The position numbers and the translations under genes were made by a program. Below the pieces are notes generated by a model that saw only the letters and a program-made list of their open reading frames with translations, was not told the origin of the DNA and made no database searches. Of a stretch of DNA of 64,000 nucleotides, positions 8,329-16,674 are shown in pieces (the stretch's first letter is position 1; each line of letters begins with the position of its first letter). Source of the stretch: Pluralibacter gergoviae ATCC 33028 = NBRC 105706 (GTDB lineage Bacteria; Pseudomonadota; Gammaproteobacteria; Enterobacterales; Enterobacteriaceae); contig NZ_BCZS01000007.1 in the NCBI RefSeq assembly GCF_001598855.1, positions 124,001 to 188,000 of the forward strand. Reading direction: 5' to 3'.

Positions 8329-9027
8329 ATGGACAAGGAACTCGTTGCTGTTTTACCGGCTTTCAGCCGCAGTATCAGGCCCTCTCTCTATCAATATTTA
8401 ACTCAAAATAAGAGAGTTACGTCGCAGGATGTTCTGTTTATGGCGGGCTCGCCCGCGGCCGGTAAAACGGAATTACTGGACCTGCTGATTGAGGAAAACA
8501 GAATCACCAACATCGTTCGCATTGATGCCGACGACTTTCGCTGGTGGTTTCCCTACTACAATGAAGCAAACGCTGCGGCATATCAGAAACCGGCATCGCA
8601 GATGGTTGAACTCATGTATCGCTATGCCCTTCGGGACAAATATCAGATAGTCATGGATTCAACGTTTGCCAGCAGGGACATAGCTGAAAGAAACGTTCAG
8701 CGGGCGCTGAGCGCTGGCTATAGGGTAATGATTAATTACGTCTATTTTGACCCAGAACTCGCATGGCGCTATGCGAAATTGCGAGCGCGAAAGGTTCCTC
8801 TGGATATACTTAAGCAAAACTTTTTCAAAAGTCGAAAAACCATTGAGTATATGATTGAAAAATATAAAGATAATATAACACTCAACGTTTATCAGCGTAG
8901 ACCTTCGCCGCAAAACCCGCATAAATTTGTGGTTGATTATAAACCCGACGTAACCCTGGCGTCCTGGCCTGATTCCCACGACTGTCCCTACAGGGACGTT
9001 AGCGATCTGAGCCACATCACTTTATAA
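8329..9027 (+). CDS. Zeta-toxin family P-loop kinase
   Basis: The 232-residue protein has a Walker A motif at residues 40-47 (GSPAAGKT), the zeta-type strand RIDADDFRWWFPYY, a MDSTFASRD segment and an arginine-rich lid region (KLRARKVPLDI). These fit zeta/PezT-type kinases, which phosphorylate UDP-N-acetylglucosamine or related nucleotides and block wall synthesis. I chose the ATG at 8329 because GGAAG lies six bases upstream; an in-frame ATG at 8317 would add four residues. No epsilon/PezA-like antitoxin precedes it; a 58-codon ORF follows after 24 bases. It sits between ytfL and ytfK, which are adjacent in E. coli, so it is an insertion. Substrate and toxicity are not shown by sequence. Confidence 0.85.
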   Translation: MDKELVAVLPAFSRSIRPSLYQYLTQNKRVTSQDVLFMAGSPAAGKTELLDLLIEENRITNIVRIDADDFRWWFPYYNEANAAAYQKPASQMVELMYRYALRDKYQIVMDSTFASRDIAERNVQRALSAGYRVMINYVYFDPELAWRYAKLRARKVPLDILKQNFFKSRKTIEYMIEKYKDNITLNVYQRRPSPQNPHKFVVDYKPDVTLASWPDSHDCPYRDVSDLSHITL

Positions 9028-9051
9028 TGACGTCTCAACAGAGGGGCACAT

Positions 9052-9228
9052 ATGGCGACTGAGACTAAGTATTGTTCAGAACCTTCGCTGTTTGAAGCGT
9101 TTGGCGCGAATGTTAGCGAGCAGATGAAGGCGACAAACAAGAGAGCAGCTGAGCGCTCTATGGAAGATATGGCCAGGATATTGAATCATCAGGGTCAGGA
9201 CAACAAGCGCGGTCACCACGGCGAATGA
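9052..9228 (+). CDS. Small protein downstream of the zeta-type kinase (58 aa)
   Basis: The ORF starts with an ATG after GAGGGGCACAT, a strong ribosome binding site, 24 bases beyond the kinase stop codon. It encodes a hydrophilic 58-residue protein beginning MATETKYCSEPSLFEAFG, with a probable central helix (SEQMKATNKRAAERSMEDMA) and a histidine-rich end. Two hairpins follow it, so the two genes look like one transcript. I do not recognise the family. It could be an antitoxin or partner of the kinase in reversed gene order, or unrelated. Confidence 0.7.
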   Translation: MATETKYCSEPSLFEAFGANVSEQMKATNKRAAERSMEDMARILNHQGQDNKRGHHGE

Positions 9229-9254
9229 GCCGCCTTTACAGCGGGTTTAAAACA

Positions 9255-9305
9255 GCCAGTCAGCGATCGCGCTGACTGGCATAACTCCCACCGGGAGCCG
9301 TTTTT
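9255..9305. terminator. Tandem hairpins, probable bidirectional terminator
   Basis: GCCAGTCAGCG (9255-9265) pairs perfectly with CGCTGACTGGC (9270-9280). A second hairpin, CTCCC (9285-9289) with GGGAG (9293-9297), is followed by CCGTTTTT on the plus strand. On the minus strand the first stem is followed by TGTTTTA. The pair can end the kinase transcript and the converging ytfK transcript. Confidence 0.7.
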
Positions 9306-9339
9306 ACTTCATATCACTGCATAGCACGGTACTTACTGG

Positions 9340-9546
9340 TTATGCCATCTCTGTTTGCAGACGCATAACCTGACGATTGACTTCGGACATCACAGAGAGA
9401 TGCTGCTTGTCCTTCACTTTCGGGATAAGGATCTTGCCCTTATCAAACTCGAAAGCGCCTACGTCCTTGATATACAACCGTCCACGGAACAGGATCTTCA
9501 CGTACTTCGCCACCTGAAGCGGGTTGTACTTTTGGAAAATTTTCAT
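9340..9546 (-). CDS. ytfK: YtfK, stress-response regulator of SpoT (DUF1107)
   Basis: The 68-residue protein ([20 protein letters not shown]...) corresponds to E. coli YtfK. In E. coli YtfK binds SpoT and shifts it toward (p)ppGpp synthesis during phosphate and fatty acid starvation. It is a small basic cytosolic protein. The start follows AGCAGGAGACAACA, a good ribosome binding site. It converges on the inserted kinase gene pair and is divergent from ytfJ. Assignment rests on whole-length similarity and on conserved context. Confidence 0.93.
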   Translation of the reverse strand: MKIFQKYNPLQVAKYVKILFRGRLYIKDVGAFEFDKGKILIPKVKDKQHLSVMSEVNRQVMRLQTEMA

Positions 9547-9866
9547 TGTTGTCTCCTGCTAAGTCTTACGCTCCTGCGGTACCACACTCGGTCCAGCGTT
9601 ACGGGGCGCAAATTAATGCTCTGAAACTATAGACCACTTGATTGAGGACACCCAGCCTATATAAGTTTTTTTACTTTCTGATGACAATAAGTAAGAATTT
9701 TCTCTTCAGAAATGGGAGCCACGCAGTATAAGGCGCCGTTTTGTCTCCGGGATGTGCGCTCGCCCGCAAAGTGGCATCCTCATTGCGGGAAAAGGTCAGG
9801 GTTCGCACGTATGATTAAAGCATCTCACCAAGTGGTCGGATCACCTGCATAAAATAAGGAAAAACC
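9547..9866. other. Divergent ytfK-ytfJ intergenic region
   Basis: This 320-base stretch holds the ytfK leader with its AGGAG site and the ytfJ upstream region. I see no additional gene. I could not find a convincing Pho box or other operator by eye. Confidence 0.4.
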
Positions 9867-10424
9867 ATGACCCTACGTAAGCTGATGGCAATCACCTGCC
9901 TGCTCATGCCGATGATGGCTTCTGCCCATAACATTGAAACCGGCCAGCGCGTGCCGCCGGTAGGCGTTGCCGATCGCGGCGAGCTCATGCTCAATAACGA
10001 TGAGTTTAGCTATAAAAAATGGAACAGCGCGCAGCTCGCCGGAAAAGTGAGAGTTGTGCAGCATATTGCCGGCCGGACGTCGGCGAAGGAGAAGAACGCG
10101 ACGCTGGTGGAGGCGATCAAGTCGGCCAATCTGCCCCACGATAAGTATCAGACCACCACCATCGTCAATACTGATGACGCCATTCCCGGCACCAGCATGT
10201 TTGTGCGCAGCAGCATTGAGAGCAATAAGAAGCTCTATCCGTGGTCGCAGTTTATCGTCGACAGCGACGGGCTGGTGCGCCAGTCATGGCAGCTGGAAGA
10301 AAAAGGCTCAGCGGTCATCGTGCTGGATAAAGCGGGCCGCGTACAGTGGGTGAAAGATGGCAGCCTCACTCCCCAGGAGGTGCAGCAGGTCATCGCCCTG
10401 CTGCATAAGCTGCTCGGTCAGTAG
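9867..10424 (+). CDS. ytfJ: YtfJ family periplasmic protein
   Basis: The 185-residue protein begins with a clear signal peptide ([20 protein letters not shown], cleavage expected after ASA) and matches E. coli YtfJ. The mature part resembles a thioredoxin-like fold with strands such as [10 protein letters not shown] and [15 protein letters not shown], but there is no CXXC, so redox activity is not expected. Its function is not established. Its last seven bases overlap the 3' end of cysQ on the other strand (10418-10424). Confidence 0.92.
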   Translation: MTLRKLMAITCLLMPMMASAHNIETGQRVPPVGVADRGELMLNNDEFSYKKWNSAQLAGKVRVVQHIAGRTSAKEKNATLVEAIKSANLPHDKYQTTTIVNTDDAIPGTSMFVRSSIESNKKLYPWSQFIVDSDGLVRQSWQLEEKGSAVIVLDKAGRVQWVKDGSLTPQEVQQVIALLHKLLGQ

Positions 10425-11158
10425 AGGGAGACCCGAAAGCCGGGGTTGAGGAACGACTCGCGGGGCGTGTAGTCCAGCGTTTTACCCTGCCAGTCGTGTA
10501 CCTGCGCCCCGGCGGCGACCGCAACGGCATGTCCGGCGGCGGTATCCCAGACGTTCGTCGGTCCGAAGCGCGGATAGAGCTGCGCTTCCCCCTCCGCCAC
10601 CAGGCAGAACTTGAGCGAAGAGCCTATCGAGGTGGTCTGGTGTTCGCCCAGCTGCTGCAGGTACTCTTCCAGCTCGCCGTCGATGTGCGAGCGGCTGATC
10701 ACCACCCGCGGCGGCCGCGCTTCGCGCACCTGAATCTGCTTGCGGACGCCGCACTCCTCTTTCCAGGCCTTGCCTTCGGCCGCGCTGTACATCACCTTCA
10801 TCACCGGGGCATAGACCACGCCCAGCACCGGCCTGCCGTTTTCAATCAGCGCGATATTGACGGTAAACTCGCCGTTGCGCTTGATAAATTCTTTGGTGCC
10901 GTCGAGCGGGTCCACCAGCCAGTAGCGCTGCCAGTGCTGGCGCACGTCCCAGCGGGGCGGATCCTCTTCCGACAGTAAAGGAATGTCGGGGGCCAGCGCC
11001 TGTAGCCCCTGGGCAATGACCCTGTGGGCGGCAATATCGGCGGCGGTTACCGGCGAATCGTCGGCCTTACTGACCACGTCCATCGGCCTGTGACCGTCGT
11101 AAACCTGCATGATGGCGTCTCCGGCCTGTCGCGCAAGCTGACATATTTGTTCTAGCAT
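10418..11158 (-). CDS. cysQ: 3'(2'),5'-bisphosphate nucleotidase CysQ
   Basis: CysQ hydrolyses 3'-phosphoadenosine 5'-phosphate (PAP) to AMP and so controls PAP and PAPS levels in sulfate assimilation. The 246-residue length equals that of E. coli CysQ. The metal-binding motifs of the inositol monophosphatase fold are present: LSEEDPP near residue 65, [13 protein letters not shown] near 85, and [14 protein letters not shown] near 205. The enzyme is Mg-dependent and inhibited by lithium in the family. It is cytoplasmic or loosely membrane-associated. The gene is divergent from cpdB, as in E. coli. Confidence 0.97.
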   Translation of the reverse strand: MLEQICQLARQAGDAIMQVYDGHRPMDVVSKADDSPVTAADIAAHRVIAQGLQALAPDIPLLSEEDPPRWDVRQHWQRYWLVDPLDGTKEFIKRNGEFTVNIALIENGRPVLGVVYAPVMKVMYSAAEGKAWKEECGVRKQIQVREARPPRVVISRSHIDGELEEYLQQLGEHQTTSIGSSLKFCLVAEGEAQLYPRFGPTNVWDTAAGHAVAVAAGAQVHDWQGKTLDYTPRESFLNPGFRVSLY

Positions 11159-11348
11159 GTTCCACCTCGTTTAATGGCAGTGGCTCTTAACCTGTTGTTT
11201 TATTTATATCCTATTGTCGCTTTCTGCGCTATCTGTGAAGCACTCCCGGTTTCGGGCCCGCTCTTTCTAGCAAGCTTCACAATTCTTTAGCAACAGGATG
11301 CACATCCTCTTTTCTTTTGTGAACACGATCAACGAAAGGATCCCTCTG

Positions 11349-13292
11349 ATGATTAAGTTTAGCGCAACGCTGCTTGCCGCGCTGGTGGCGGCCGGCGCGC
11401 AGGCCGCCACGGTCGATCTGCGGATTATGGAAACCTCCGACCTGCACAGCAACATGATGGACTTTGACTACTACAAGGATGCGGCCACGGAGAAATTCGG
11501 CCTGGTGCGTACCGCCAGCCTGATTAATTCCGCCCGCGCGGAGGTCAAAAACAGCGTGCTGGTGGATAACGGCGACGTGATTCAGGGCAGCCCGCTGGGC
11601 GATTATATGGCGGCAAAGGGGCTGAAGGCGGGCGATGTGCATCCGGTTTATAAGGCGATGAATACCCTGGATTATGCGGTGGGCAATCTCGGCAATCACG
11701 AGTTCAACTACGGCCTGGACTATCTGCACAAGGCAATAAGCGGCGCCCGTTTTCCCTACGTAAACGCTAACATTGTTGATGTTAAAACCGGTAAGCCGCT
11801 GTTCACGCCCTATCTTCTCAAAGAGACGCGGGTTATCGACAGCGACGGCAGGGCGCAGACGCTGAAAATAGGCTATATCGGTTTCGTACCGCCGCAGATA
11901 ATGACCTGGGATAAGGCCAACCTCAGCGGCAAGGTGACCGTCAACGATATTACCGAAACCGCCCGCCGATACGTGCCGCAAATGCGCGCTGCAGGTGCCG
12001 ATCTGGTGATAGTAATTGCTCACTCCGGACTCTCTGCCGATCCTTACCACGCGATGGCCGAAAACTCGGTCTACTACTTAAGCCAAGTGCCCGGCGTGGA
12101 TGCCATCCTGTTCGGCCACGCCCACGCGGTCTTCCCGTCGAAGGACTTCGCGGCGATTAAAGGCGCCGACATTGAGAAAGGGCTTCTCAACGGCGTTCCG
12201 GCGGTGATGCCCGGCATGTGGGGCGATCATCTCGGCGTGGTGGATCTGGTACTGAACAACGATGCCGGCAAGTGGCAGGTCAGCCGGGCCAGAGCCGGGG
12301 CGCGGCCGATTTACGACAGCGTGGCGAAGAAATCGCTGGCGGCGGAGGATGCGAAGCTGGTCAGCGTGCTGAAGGCCGATCACGATGCCACCCGCGCTTT
12401 CGTCAGCAAGCCGGTGGGCAAATCCTCCGACAATATGTACAGCTACCTGGCGCTGGTGCAGGACGATCCGACCGTCCAGGTGGTGAATATGGCGCAGAAG
12501 GCCTACGTAGAGCATTACATTCAGGGCGATCCCGATCTGGCAACGCTGCCGGTGCTCTCCGCCGCCGCGCCGTTCAAAGTGGGCGGGCGCAAGAACGATC
12601 CGGCAAGTTTCGTTGAAGTGGAAAAAGGTCAGCTCACCTTCCGCAATGCCTCCGATCTCTACCTCTATCCGAATACGCTTATCGTGGTGAAGGCCAGCGG
12701 CAAAGAGGTCAAGGAGTGGCTGGAGTGCTCCGCCGGGCAGTTTAACCAGATAGATCCCAGCAGCAGCAGGCCGCAGCCGCTTATCAACTGGGAGAGCTTC
12801 CGCACCTATAATTTCGACGTCATTGACGGCGTCAGCTATCAGATTGACGTCACCCGGCCGCCGCGCTACGACGGCGAGTGCCAGAGCCTCAATCCGCAGT
12901 CGGAGCGCATTACGCACCTGACGTATCGGGGCAAACCCCTCGATCCTAACGCCACCTTCCTCGTCGCCACTAATAACTACCGCGCCTACGGTGGCAAGTT
13001 CGCCGGCACCGGCGAGGATCATATTGCGTTTGCCTCGCCGGATGAGAACCGCGCGGTGCTGGCGGCGTGGATCGCCAGCGAGTCGAAACGGCACGGCGCT
13101 ATCCATCCGGCCGCCGACAACAACTGGCGCCTGGCACCGATTAAGGCTTCCGTGCCGCTGGATATCCGCTTCGAAACGTCACCCTCGGCGAAAGCGGCGG
13201 CCTTTATTCAGTCGCACGCCCGCTATCCGATGACGCAGGTCGCCACCGACGATATCGGCTTTGCCGTCTACCGCCTGGACTTAACCCGATAG
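11349..13292 (+). CDS. cpdB: 2',3'-cyclic-nucleotide 2'-phosphodiesterase/3'-nucleotidase CpdB
   Basis: CpdB is a periplasmic enzyme that opens 2',3'-cyclic nucleotides and removes 3'-phosphates, salvaging nucleotides. I chose the ATG at 11349, preceded by GAAAGGATCC, because it gives 647 residues, as in E. coli, and starts directly with the signal peptide ([20 protein letters not shown]). The longer frame from 11298 would place 17 residues before it. The N-terminal metallophosphatase domain shows [24 protein letters not shown] and FGHAHAVFP. The C-terminal 5'-nucleotidase domain runs from about 380. The 3' end overlaps the end of ytfH by 12 bases. Confidence 0.97.
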   Translation: MIKFSATLLAALVAAGAQAATVDLRIMETSDLHSNMMDFDYYKDAATEKFGLVRTASLINSARAEVKNSVLVDNGDVIQGSPLGDYMAAKGLKAGDVHPVYKAMNTLDYAVGNLGNHEFNYGLDYLHKAISGARFPYVNANIVDVKTGKPLFTPYLLKETRVIDSDGRAQTLKIGYIGFVPPQIMTWDKANLSGKVTVNDITETARRYVPQMRAAGADLVIVIAHSGLSADPYHAMAENSVYYLSQVPGVDAILFGHAHAVFPSKDFAAIKGADIEKGLLNGVPAVMPGMWGDHLGVVDLVLNNDAGKWQVSRARAGARPIYDSVAKKSLAAEDAKLVSVLKADHDATRAFVSKPVGKSSDNMYSYLALVQDDPTVQVVNMAQKAYVEHYIQGDPDLATLPVLSAAAPFKVGGRKNDPASFVEVEKGQLTFRNASDLYLYPNTLIVVKASGKEVKEWLECSAGQFNQIDPSSSRPQPLINWESFRTYNFDVIDGVSYQIDVTRPPRYDGECQSLNPQSERITHLTYRGKPLDPNATFLVATNNYRAYGGKFAGTGEDHIAFASPDENRAVLAAWIASESKRHGAIHPAADNNWRLAPIKASVPLDIRFETSPSAKAAAFIQSHARYPMTQVATDDIGFAVYRLDLTR

Positions 13293-13679
13293 CTCCGCCT
13301 CTTTCTGCTCGCGGTGCGCCAGCACCGTGGGCAGGTTGCTCTCGATCCAGTCCGCCAGGGCCACCACCTTTTCGCTGACCTGCTGGCCGAGCGGCGTCAG
13401 GCTATATTCCACGTGGGGAGGCACCACCGGGAGGGAGACGCGGTTGATAAAGCCGTCACCCTCCAGCGCCTGCAGCGACTGGGCCAGCATCTTTTCGCTC
13501 ACGCCGCCCATTTTGCGCCGCAGATCGCTGAAGCGAAACGTGCCCGCCTGCAGGGCCACCAGGATCAGTACGCCCCAGCGGCTGGTCACGTGTTTGAGCA
13601 CATCGCGGGAAGGGCACTGTTCGGCAAAGAGATTGCCGTCGCGCATCTGCTCGCTGATTGTCGGATTTGCTCTCTTCAT
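13281..13679 (-). CDS. ytfH: HxlR-family transcriptional regulator YtfH
   Basis: The 132-residue protein is an HxlR/MarR-like winged helix. The family signature [20 protein letters not shown] is at about 23-42, and the recognition part is near [20 protein letters not shown]. The single cysteine in CPSR sits where redox-sensing HxlR regulators (YodB, QorR) have their reactive cysteine, so a thiol switch is plausible. It is divergent from qorB, as in E. coli, and probably represses it. A near-palindrome lies in the shared intergenic region. Confidence 0.93.
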   Translation of the reverse strand: MKRANPTISEQMRDGNLFAEQCPSRDVLKHVTSRWGVLILVALQAGTFRFSDLRRKMGGVSEKMLAQSLQALEGDGFINRVSLPVVPPHVEYSLTPLGQQVSEKVVALADWIESNLPTVLAHREQKEAELSG

Positions 13680-13698
13680 ACTTACCTTTGTGTACGTA

Positions 13699-13713
13699 CT
13701 TACTAAAAGTTAG
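13699..13713. promoter_or_regulatory. Near-palindrome between ytfH and qorB, candidate YtfH operator
   Basis: CTTACT-AAA-AGTTAG has arms matching at five of six positions and lies centrally in the 80-base divergent ytfH-qorB intergenic region. HxlR regulators commonly bind such sites next to their own gene. Assignment is inference. Confidence 0.35.
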
Positions 13714-13763
13714 TTAAGGTGCTAGCGTAGCATAACTTACCGCAAACACTAAGGAGCAACATG

Positions 13764-14612
13764 ATGATCGCAATTACCGGCGCTACCGGACAGCTGGGCC
13801 ACCTCGTCATTGAAGCGCTATTGAAAACGCAGCCGGCCGGCCAGCTGGTGGCCATCGCCCGCAACCCGCAGAAGGCGCAGGACCTGAGCGATAAGGGCAT
13901 TCAGGTTCGCCAGGCCGATTACGCGGATCAAGCCGCGCTGACCGCCGCCCTGCGGGGCGTTGACAGGCTGCTGCTGATCTCCGGCAGCGAAATGGGCCAG
14001 CGCGCCGCCCAGCATCGCAATATCATCAATGCGGCAAAGGCGGCCGGAGTGAAATTCATCGCCTACACCAGCCTGCTGCACGCCGACAGCTCGCCGCTGG
14101 GCCTGCACGTTGAGCACGTGGAAACTGAAAAAATGCTCGCCGAAGCCGGGATCCCTTACGCCCTGCTGCGCAACGGCTGGTATGTCGAAAACTACCTCGC
14201 CAGCGCACCGCCGGCAATTGAGCACGGGATCTTCATCGGCGCCGCCGGTAACGGCAAAATCTCCGCCGCACCGCGCGCCGACTATGCAGCGGCGGCGGCA
14301 CGCGTGATAAGCGAAGAGGGGCACGCGGGCAAGGTCTACGAACTGGCCGCCGACAGCGCCTGGACCCTGAGCGAGCTGGCCGCCGAGCTGAGTAAGCAAA
14401 CGGGCAAAAGCGTGGCCTATCAGAACATGAGCGAAGCCGATTTTGCCGCCGCGCTGAAGAGCGTCGGCCTGCCGGACGGCCTGGCCGACATGCTGGCCGA
14501 CTCGGACATCGGGGCGTCGAAAGGCGGCCTGTTTGACGACAGCAAAACCCTTAGCCGGCTGATTGGCCGCCCGACGACGCCGCTTGCCGACAGCGTTAAA
14601 ACGATTCTGTAA
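13764..14612 (+). CDS. qorB: NAD(P)H:quinone oxidoreductase QorB (YtfG)
   Basis: QorB reduces quinones with NADPH and belongs to the NmrA-like atypical short-chain dehydrogenase family. The Rossmann nucleotide site is at the N-terminus (MIAITGATGQLGHLVIEALL), followed by VAIARNPQKAQ, where basic residues favour NADPH. Two ATG codons are adjacent (13761 and 13764); I use the second, matching E. coli MIAITGATG, with AAGGAGCAAC upstream. The length, 282 residues, fits the family. It is divergent from ytfH, its likely regulator. It is thought to guard against toxic quinones. Confidence 0.95.
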   Translation: MIAITGATGQLGHLVIEALLKTQPAGQLVAIARNPQKAQDLSDKGIQVRQADYADQAALTAALRGVDRLLLISGSEMGQRAAQHRNIINAAKAAGVKFIAYTSLLHADSSPLGLHVEHVETEKMLAEAGIPYALLRNGWYVENYLASAPPAIEHGIFIGAAGNGKISAAPRADYAAAAARVISEEGHAGKVYELAADSAWTLSELAAELSKQTGKSVAYQNMSEADFAAALKSVGLPDGLADMLADSDIGASKGGLFDDSKTLSRLIGRPTTPLADSVKTIL

Positions 14613-14804
14613 ACCCGGCGCCGCAGCGGTGAGTTCCGCCGCTGCGGCTTCCCCGGTCACTGATGACAAACATATTGTCACCAAAGGCAAACCCACGATA
14701 TTTTCTTCTGAAAATAAACGTTCTGCCGACAGCATTATTGTTGATAGCTTTTGACGGCGGCGATTATACTTCAGACAAATACACACTGACTGTCTGGTAT
14801 CTTC

Positions 14805-15611
14805 GTGGTCTATTGCATCAATCGAACGGTCATCTATAACCCCGATGACGGCAGCCTGACGCTCACCGACGAGAGCCATCAGGAGTCCGCGGGCGAAATC
14901 TCGCTGACGCCGACGGCAAACCGCCTGCTGCAGCTTCTTATTGCCCATCAGGGCAGCGTGCTTGCGCGCGAAGAGCTGCTGGAGCACGTCTGGGATAATT
15001 ACGGGCTTAAGTCATCGAATAACAGCCTGAATCAGTACATCAGCATGCTGCGGCGCAACTTTACCGATCTTGGCGTCGAAGAGATGGCAATCGTCACGGT
15101 GCCCAGAGTCGGCTTTATGTTCAGCCCGGAGCTGGAGGTTACCGCCGGACCTGTTCAGCTTCCCCGCCCGCTGCCGCAGCAACCCGCAGCCCACGACGCC
15201 GGCGTCGAGGTAGCGCCTGCGACCGCCGCCCGCCGCTCGCCCGCCGCCCGCAAAAACCGCATCCTGCTTCTCCTGCTCGCCCTGCTGACGGTGGCAAACC
15301 TCGGCTACGCGGCATACCGCTACGCGTTACCGGATACGCCGCTTTACGAAGCGCGCTATCTGACCGGCGAAATAGGCGGCTGCCCGGCGTACAGCTTCTA
15401 CCGCTCCAGCCAGAGCAGCGGCCAGGAGAACCTGCGCATGATTGCGGCGCAGATGAAGCGCGCGGCGCTTCCCTGCCCGGCCGGCAGCGCTATTTTTTAC
15501 CGCCTGCTGGAAACGCCCGAGCAGCAGGCAACGCAAATCCCGTTTATTGCCGTTTGCTACCCGGCGGCCGACGGCCGCTATGCCAAATGCCACAGCAGCT
15601 ATAACAATTAA
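14805..15611 (+). CDS. MarT/CadC-like membrane winged-helix regulator
   Basis: The 268-residue protein has an N-terminal OmpR-type winged helix (about 5-105: LTPTANRLLQLLIAHQGSVL, EELLEHVWDNYGL, NQYISMLRRNFTDL, VPRVGFMF). A proline/alanine-rich linker and one membrane helix follow (about 150-172, ILLLLLALLTVANLGYAAYR), then a periplasmic part of ~95 residues with three cysteines. This is the ToxR/CadC/MarT layout, in which a membrane-bound factor binds DNA directly. The start appears to be GTG with no strong Shine-Dalgarno sequence. One base separates its stop codon from a FidL-like gene, as in marT-fidL of Salmonella SPI-3. Its targets may include the c-di-GMP genes nearby (inference). Confidence 0.85.
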   Translation: MVYCINRTVIYNPDDGSLTLTDESHQESAGEISLTPTANRLLQLLIAHQGSVLAREELLEHVWDNYGLKSSNNSLNQYISMLRRNFTDLGVEEMAIVTVPRVGFMFSPELEVTAGPVQLPRPLPQQPAAHDAGVEVAPATAARRSPAARKNRILLLLLALLTVANLGYAAYRYALPDTPLYEARYLTGEIGGCPAYSFYRSSQSSGQENLRMIAAQMKRAALPCPAGSAIFYRLLETPEQQATQIPFIAVCYPAADGRYAKCHSSYNN

Positions 15612-15612
15612 G

Positions 15613-16116
15613 ATGAACATAACCGTGAAGAAAATCGTGCTCGCGCTGCTCGCCGTCAATATCCTGCTGGCGGGCTGGACGCTCTGGTCCATCCGGCAAC
15701 ATTATCAGCGGCCGACGCTCGATTTTTTATGCGAATCGACGCTGGCAATGCATCGCCATAGCGAGACCGACAGCCGGGGATTTACTTTCGAGGGCACGGT
15801 GCTGGTGCGCTTCAGAGCCGATGAAACGGGCTATATCTGGCTGATTGGCAGCGCCAGTGAGGCAGATAATAAGACTACCGTCGCTCGCGAAATCCGCTTT
15901 CGCTATCGTTCAAAGGATGAAAAAGGCATTTATGCCCTGACCACGACGTCGCAGCACCGCGCCCAGCGGGACGACACGCCGGATGCGCTGATTGAGCGGA
16001 ATATTAGCGGCAAGCCGGGCACCACCGACAGCTACGTAGTGCGCAGAGTCAACGCCAACACCTACAGCATTGGCGGCATGTATTCGCCGGTGATTATGTG
16101 CGTCGACAGGGCCTAG
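15613..16116 (+). CDS. FidL-like membrane protein
   Basis: The 167-residue protein starts at ATG 15613, one base after the upstream stop codon. It has one N-terminal membrane helix (about 5-27, VKKIVLALLAVNILLAGWTL) and a periplasmic domain of about 135 residues with two cysteines (LCESTLAMH and the C-terminal MCVDRA). This fits the FidL family, whose members accompany MarT-like regulators. Coupling of the two genes suggests FidL modulates or senses for the regulator, as auxiliary proteins do for ToxR. The function is not established. Confidence 0.75.
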   Translation: MNITVKKIVLALLAVNILLAGWTLWSIRQHYQRPTLDFLCESTLAMHRHSETDSRGFTFEGTVLVRFRADETGYIWLIGSASEADNKTTVAREIRFRYRSKDEKGIYALTTTSQHRAQRDDTPDALIERNISGKPGTTDSYVVRRVNANTYSIGGMYSPVIMCVDRA

Positions 16117-16126
16117 GGGATAAAGC

Positions 16127-16149
16127 GGCGATGCGGCTGGCGCATCGCC
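16127..16149. terminator. Hairpin between the FidL-like gene and a converging lipoprotein gene
   Basis: GGCGATGCG (16127-16135), loop GCTGG, CGCATCGCC (16141-16149) is a perfect 9-bp stem 11 bases after the FidL-like stop codon and just before the end of the converging gene. T-runs are short on both sides, so it may act in both directions. Confidence 0.6.
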
Positions 16150-16158
16150 GGAGCGGGT

Positions 16159-16656
16159 TTAATGGCAGAGCGGTTTCACCAGCGTCGCGGTGGTGTTGGC
16201 CATATTTGGATCGCGGTCGGATTCGACAAAGAATGGCGTAACCACGTTCTTCGCCCGGTTCTGACCGTCCTGATCCAGCACCAGGAAGGTCGAGCAGTAG
16301 TAGCGGCTGTCGCCCTGGCTGTAGCGCCAGGTCTTGCCAAATTTGATATTCACATCGCCCTTAGCATCGGCAATCGCCGAGGTCACGGCGTCAGAGGCGC
16401 CAAACTTATCGAACAACTTCGCCACGTCCTTCAGGTAGCCGCGTCGGAACTGGGTCTGCACCTGCGCGGCTTCCGCGTCAGTCGCCGCTGATTTTTTCCA
16501 CTCTCCCTGACGATACTTTGCCGTTTCCGCCGTCAGAGCCTTATCCTCGTCCATCATATAGCTGATGCCTTTCCAGGTGTGGTAGCCGGCGCACGAGGAG
16601 AGGGAGGATGCCAGCAGCAGCGCTGCGGCAGCGGGTTTCAAAACGCGATAATTCAT
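16159..16656 (-). CDS. Putative lipoprotein of unknown function
   Basis: The 165-residue protein begins with a lipoprotein signal (MNYRVLKPAAAALLLASSLS followed by SC, lipobox LSSC, lipidated cysteine at residue 22). The residue after the cysteine is alanine, which favours sorting to the outer membrane. The mature part has no motif I recognise; it contains a central helix (AQVQTQFRRGYLKDVAKLFD) and two further cysteines (YYCSTF and the terminal LCH) that may form a disulfide. It lies just downstream of, and on the same strand as, a diguanylate cyclase/phosphodiesterase pair, 18 bases past the phosphodiesterase stop codon. It could be a periplasmic partner of those sensors, which is inference. 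Confidence 0.8.
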   Translation of the reverse strand: MNYRVLKPAAAALLLASSLSSCAGYHTWKGISYMMDEDKALTAETAKYRQGEWKKSAATDAEAAQVQTQFRRGYLKDVAKLFDKFGASDAVTSAIADAKGDVNIKFGKTWRYSQGDSRYYCSTFLVLDQDGQNRAKNVVTPFFVESDRDPNMANTTATLVKPLCH

Positions 16657-16674
16657 TAATGCTTGTCTCTTGTT

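Noticed and set aside
13818-14987. 389-codon minus-strand frame
   Set aside because: Antisense to qorB, with low-complexity residue content.
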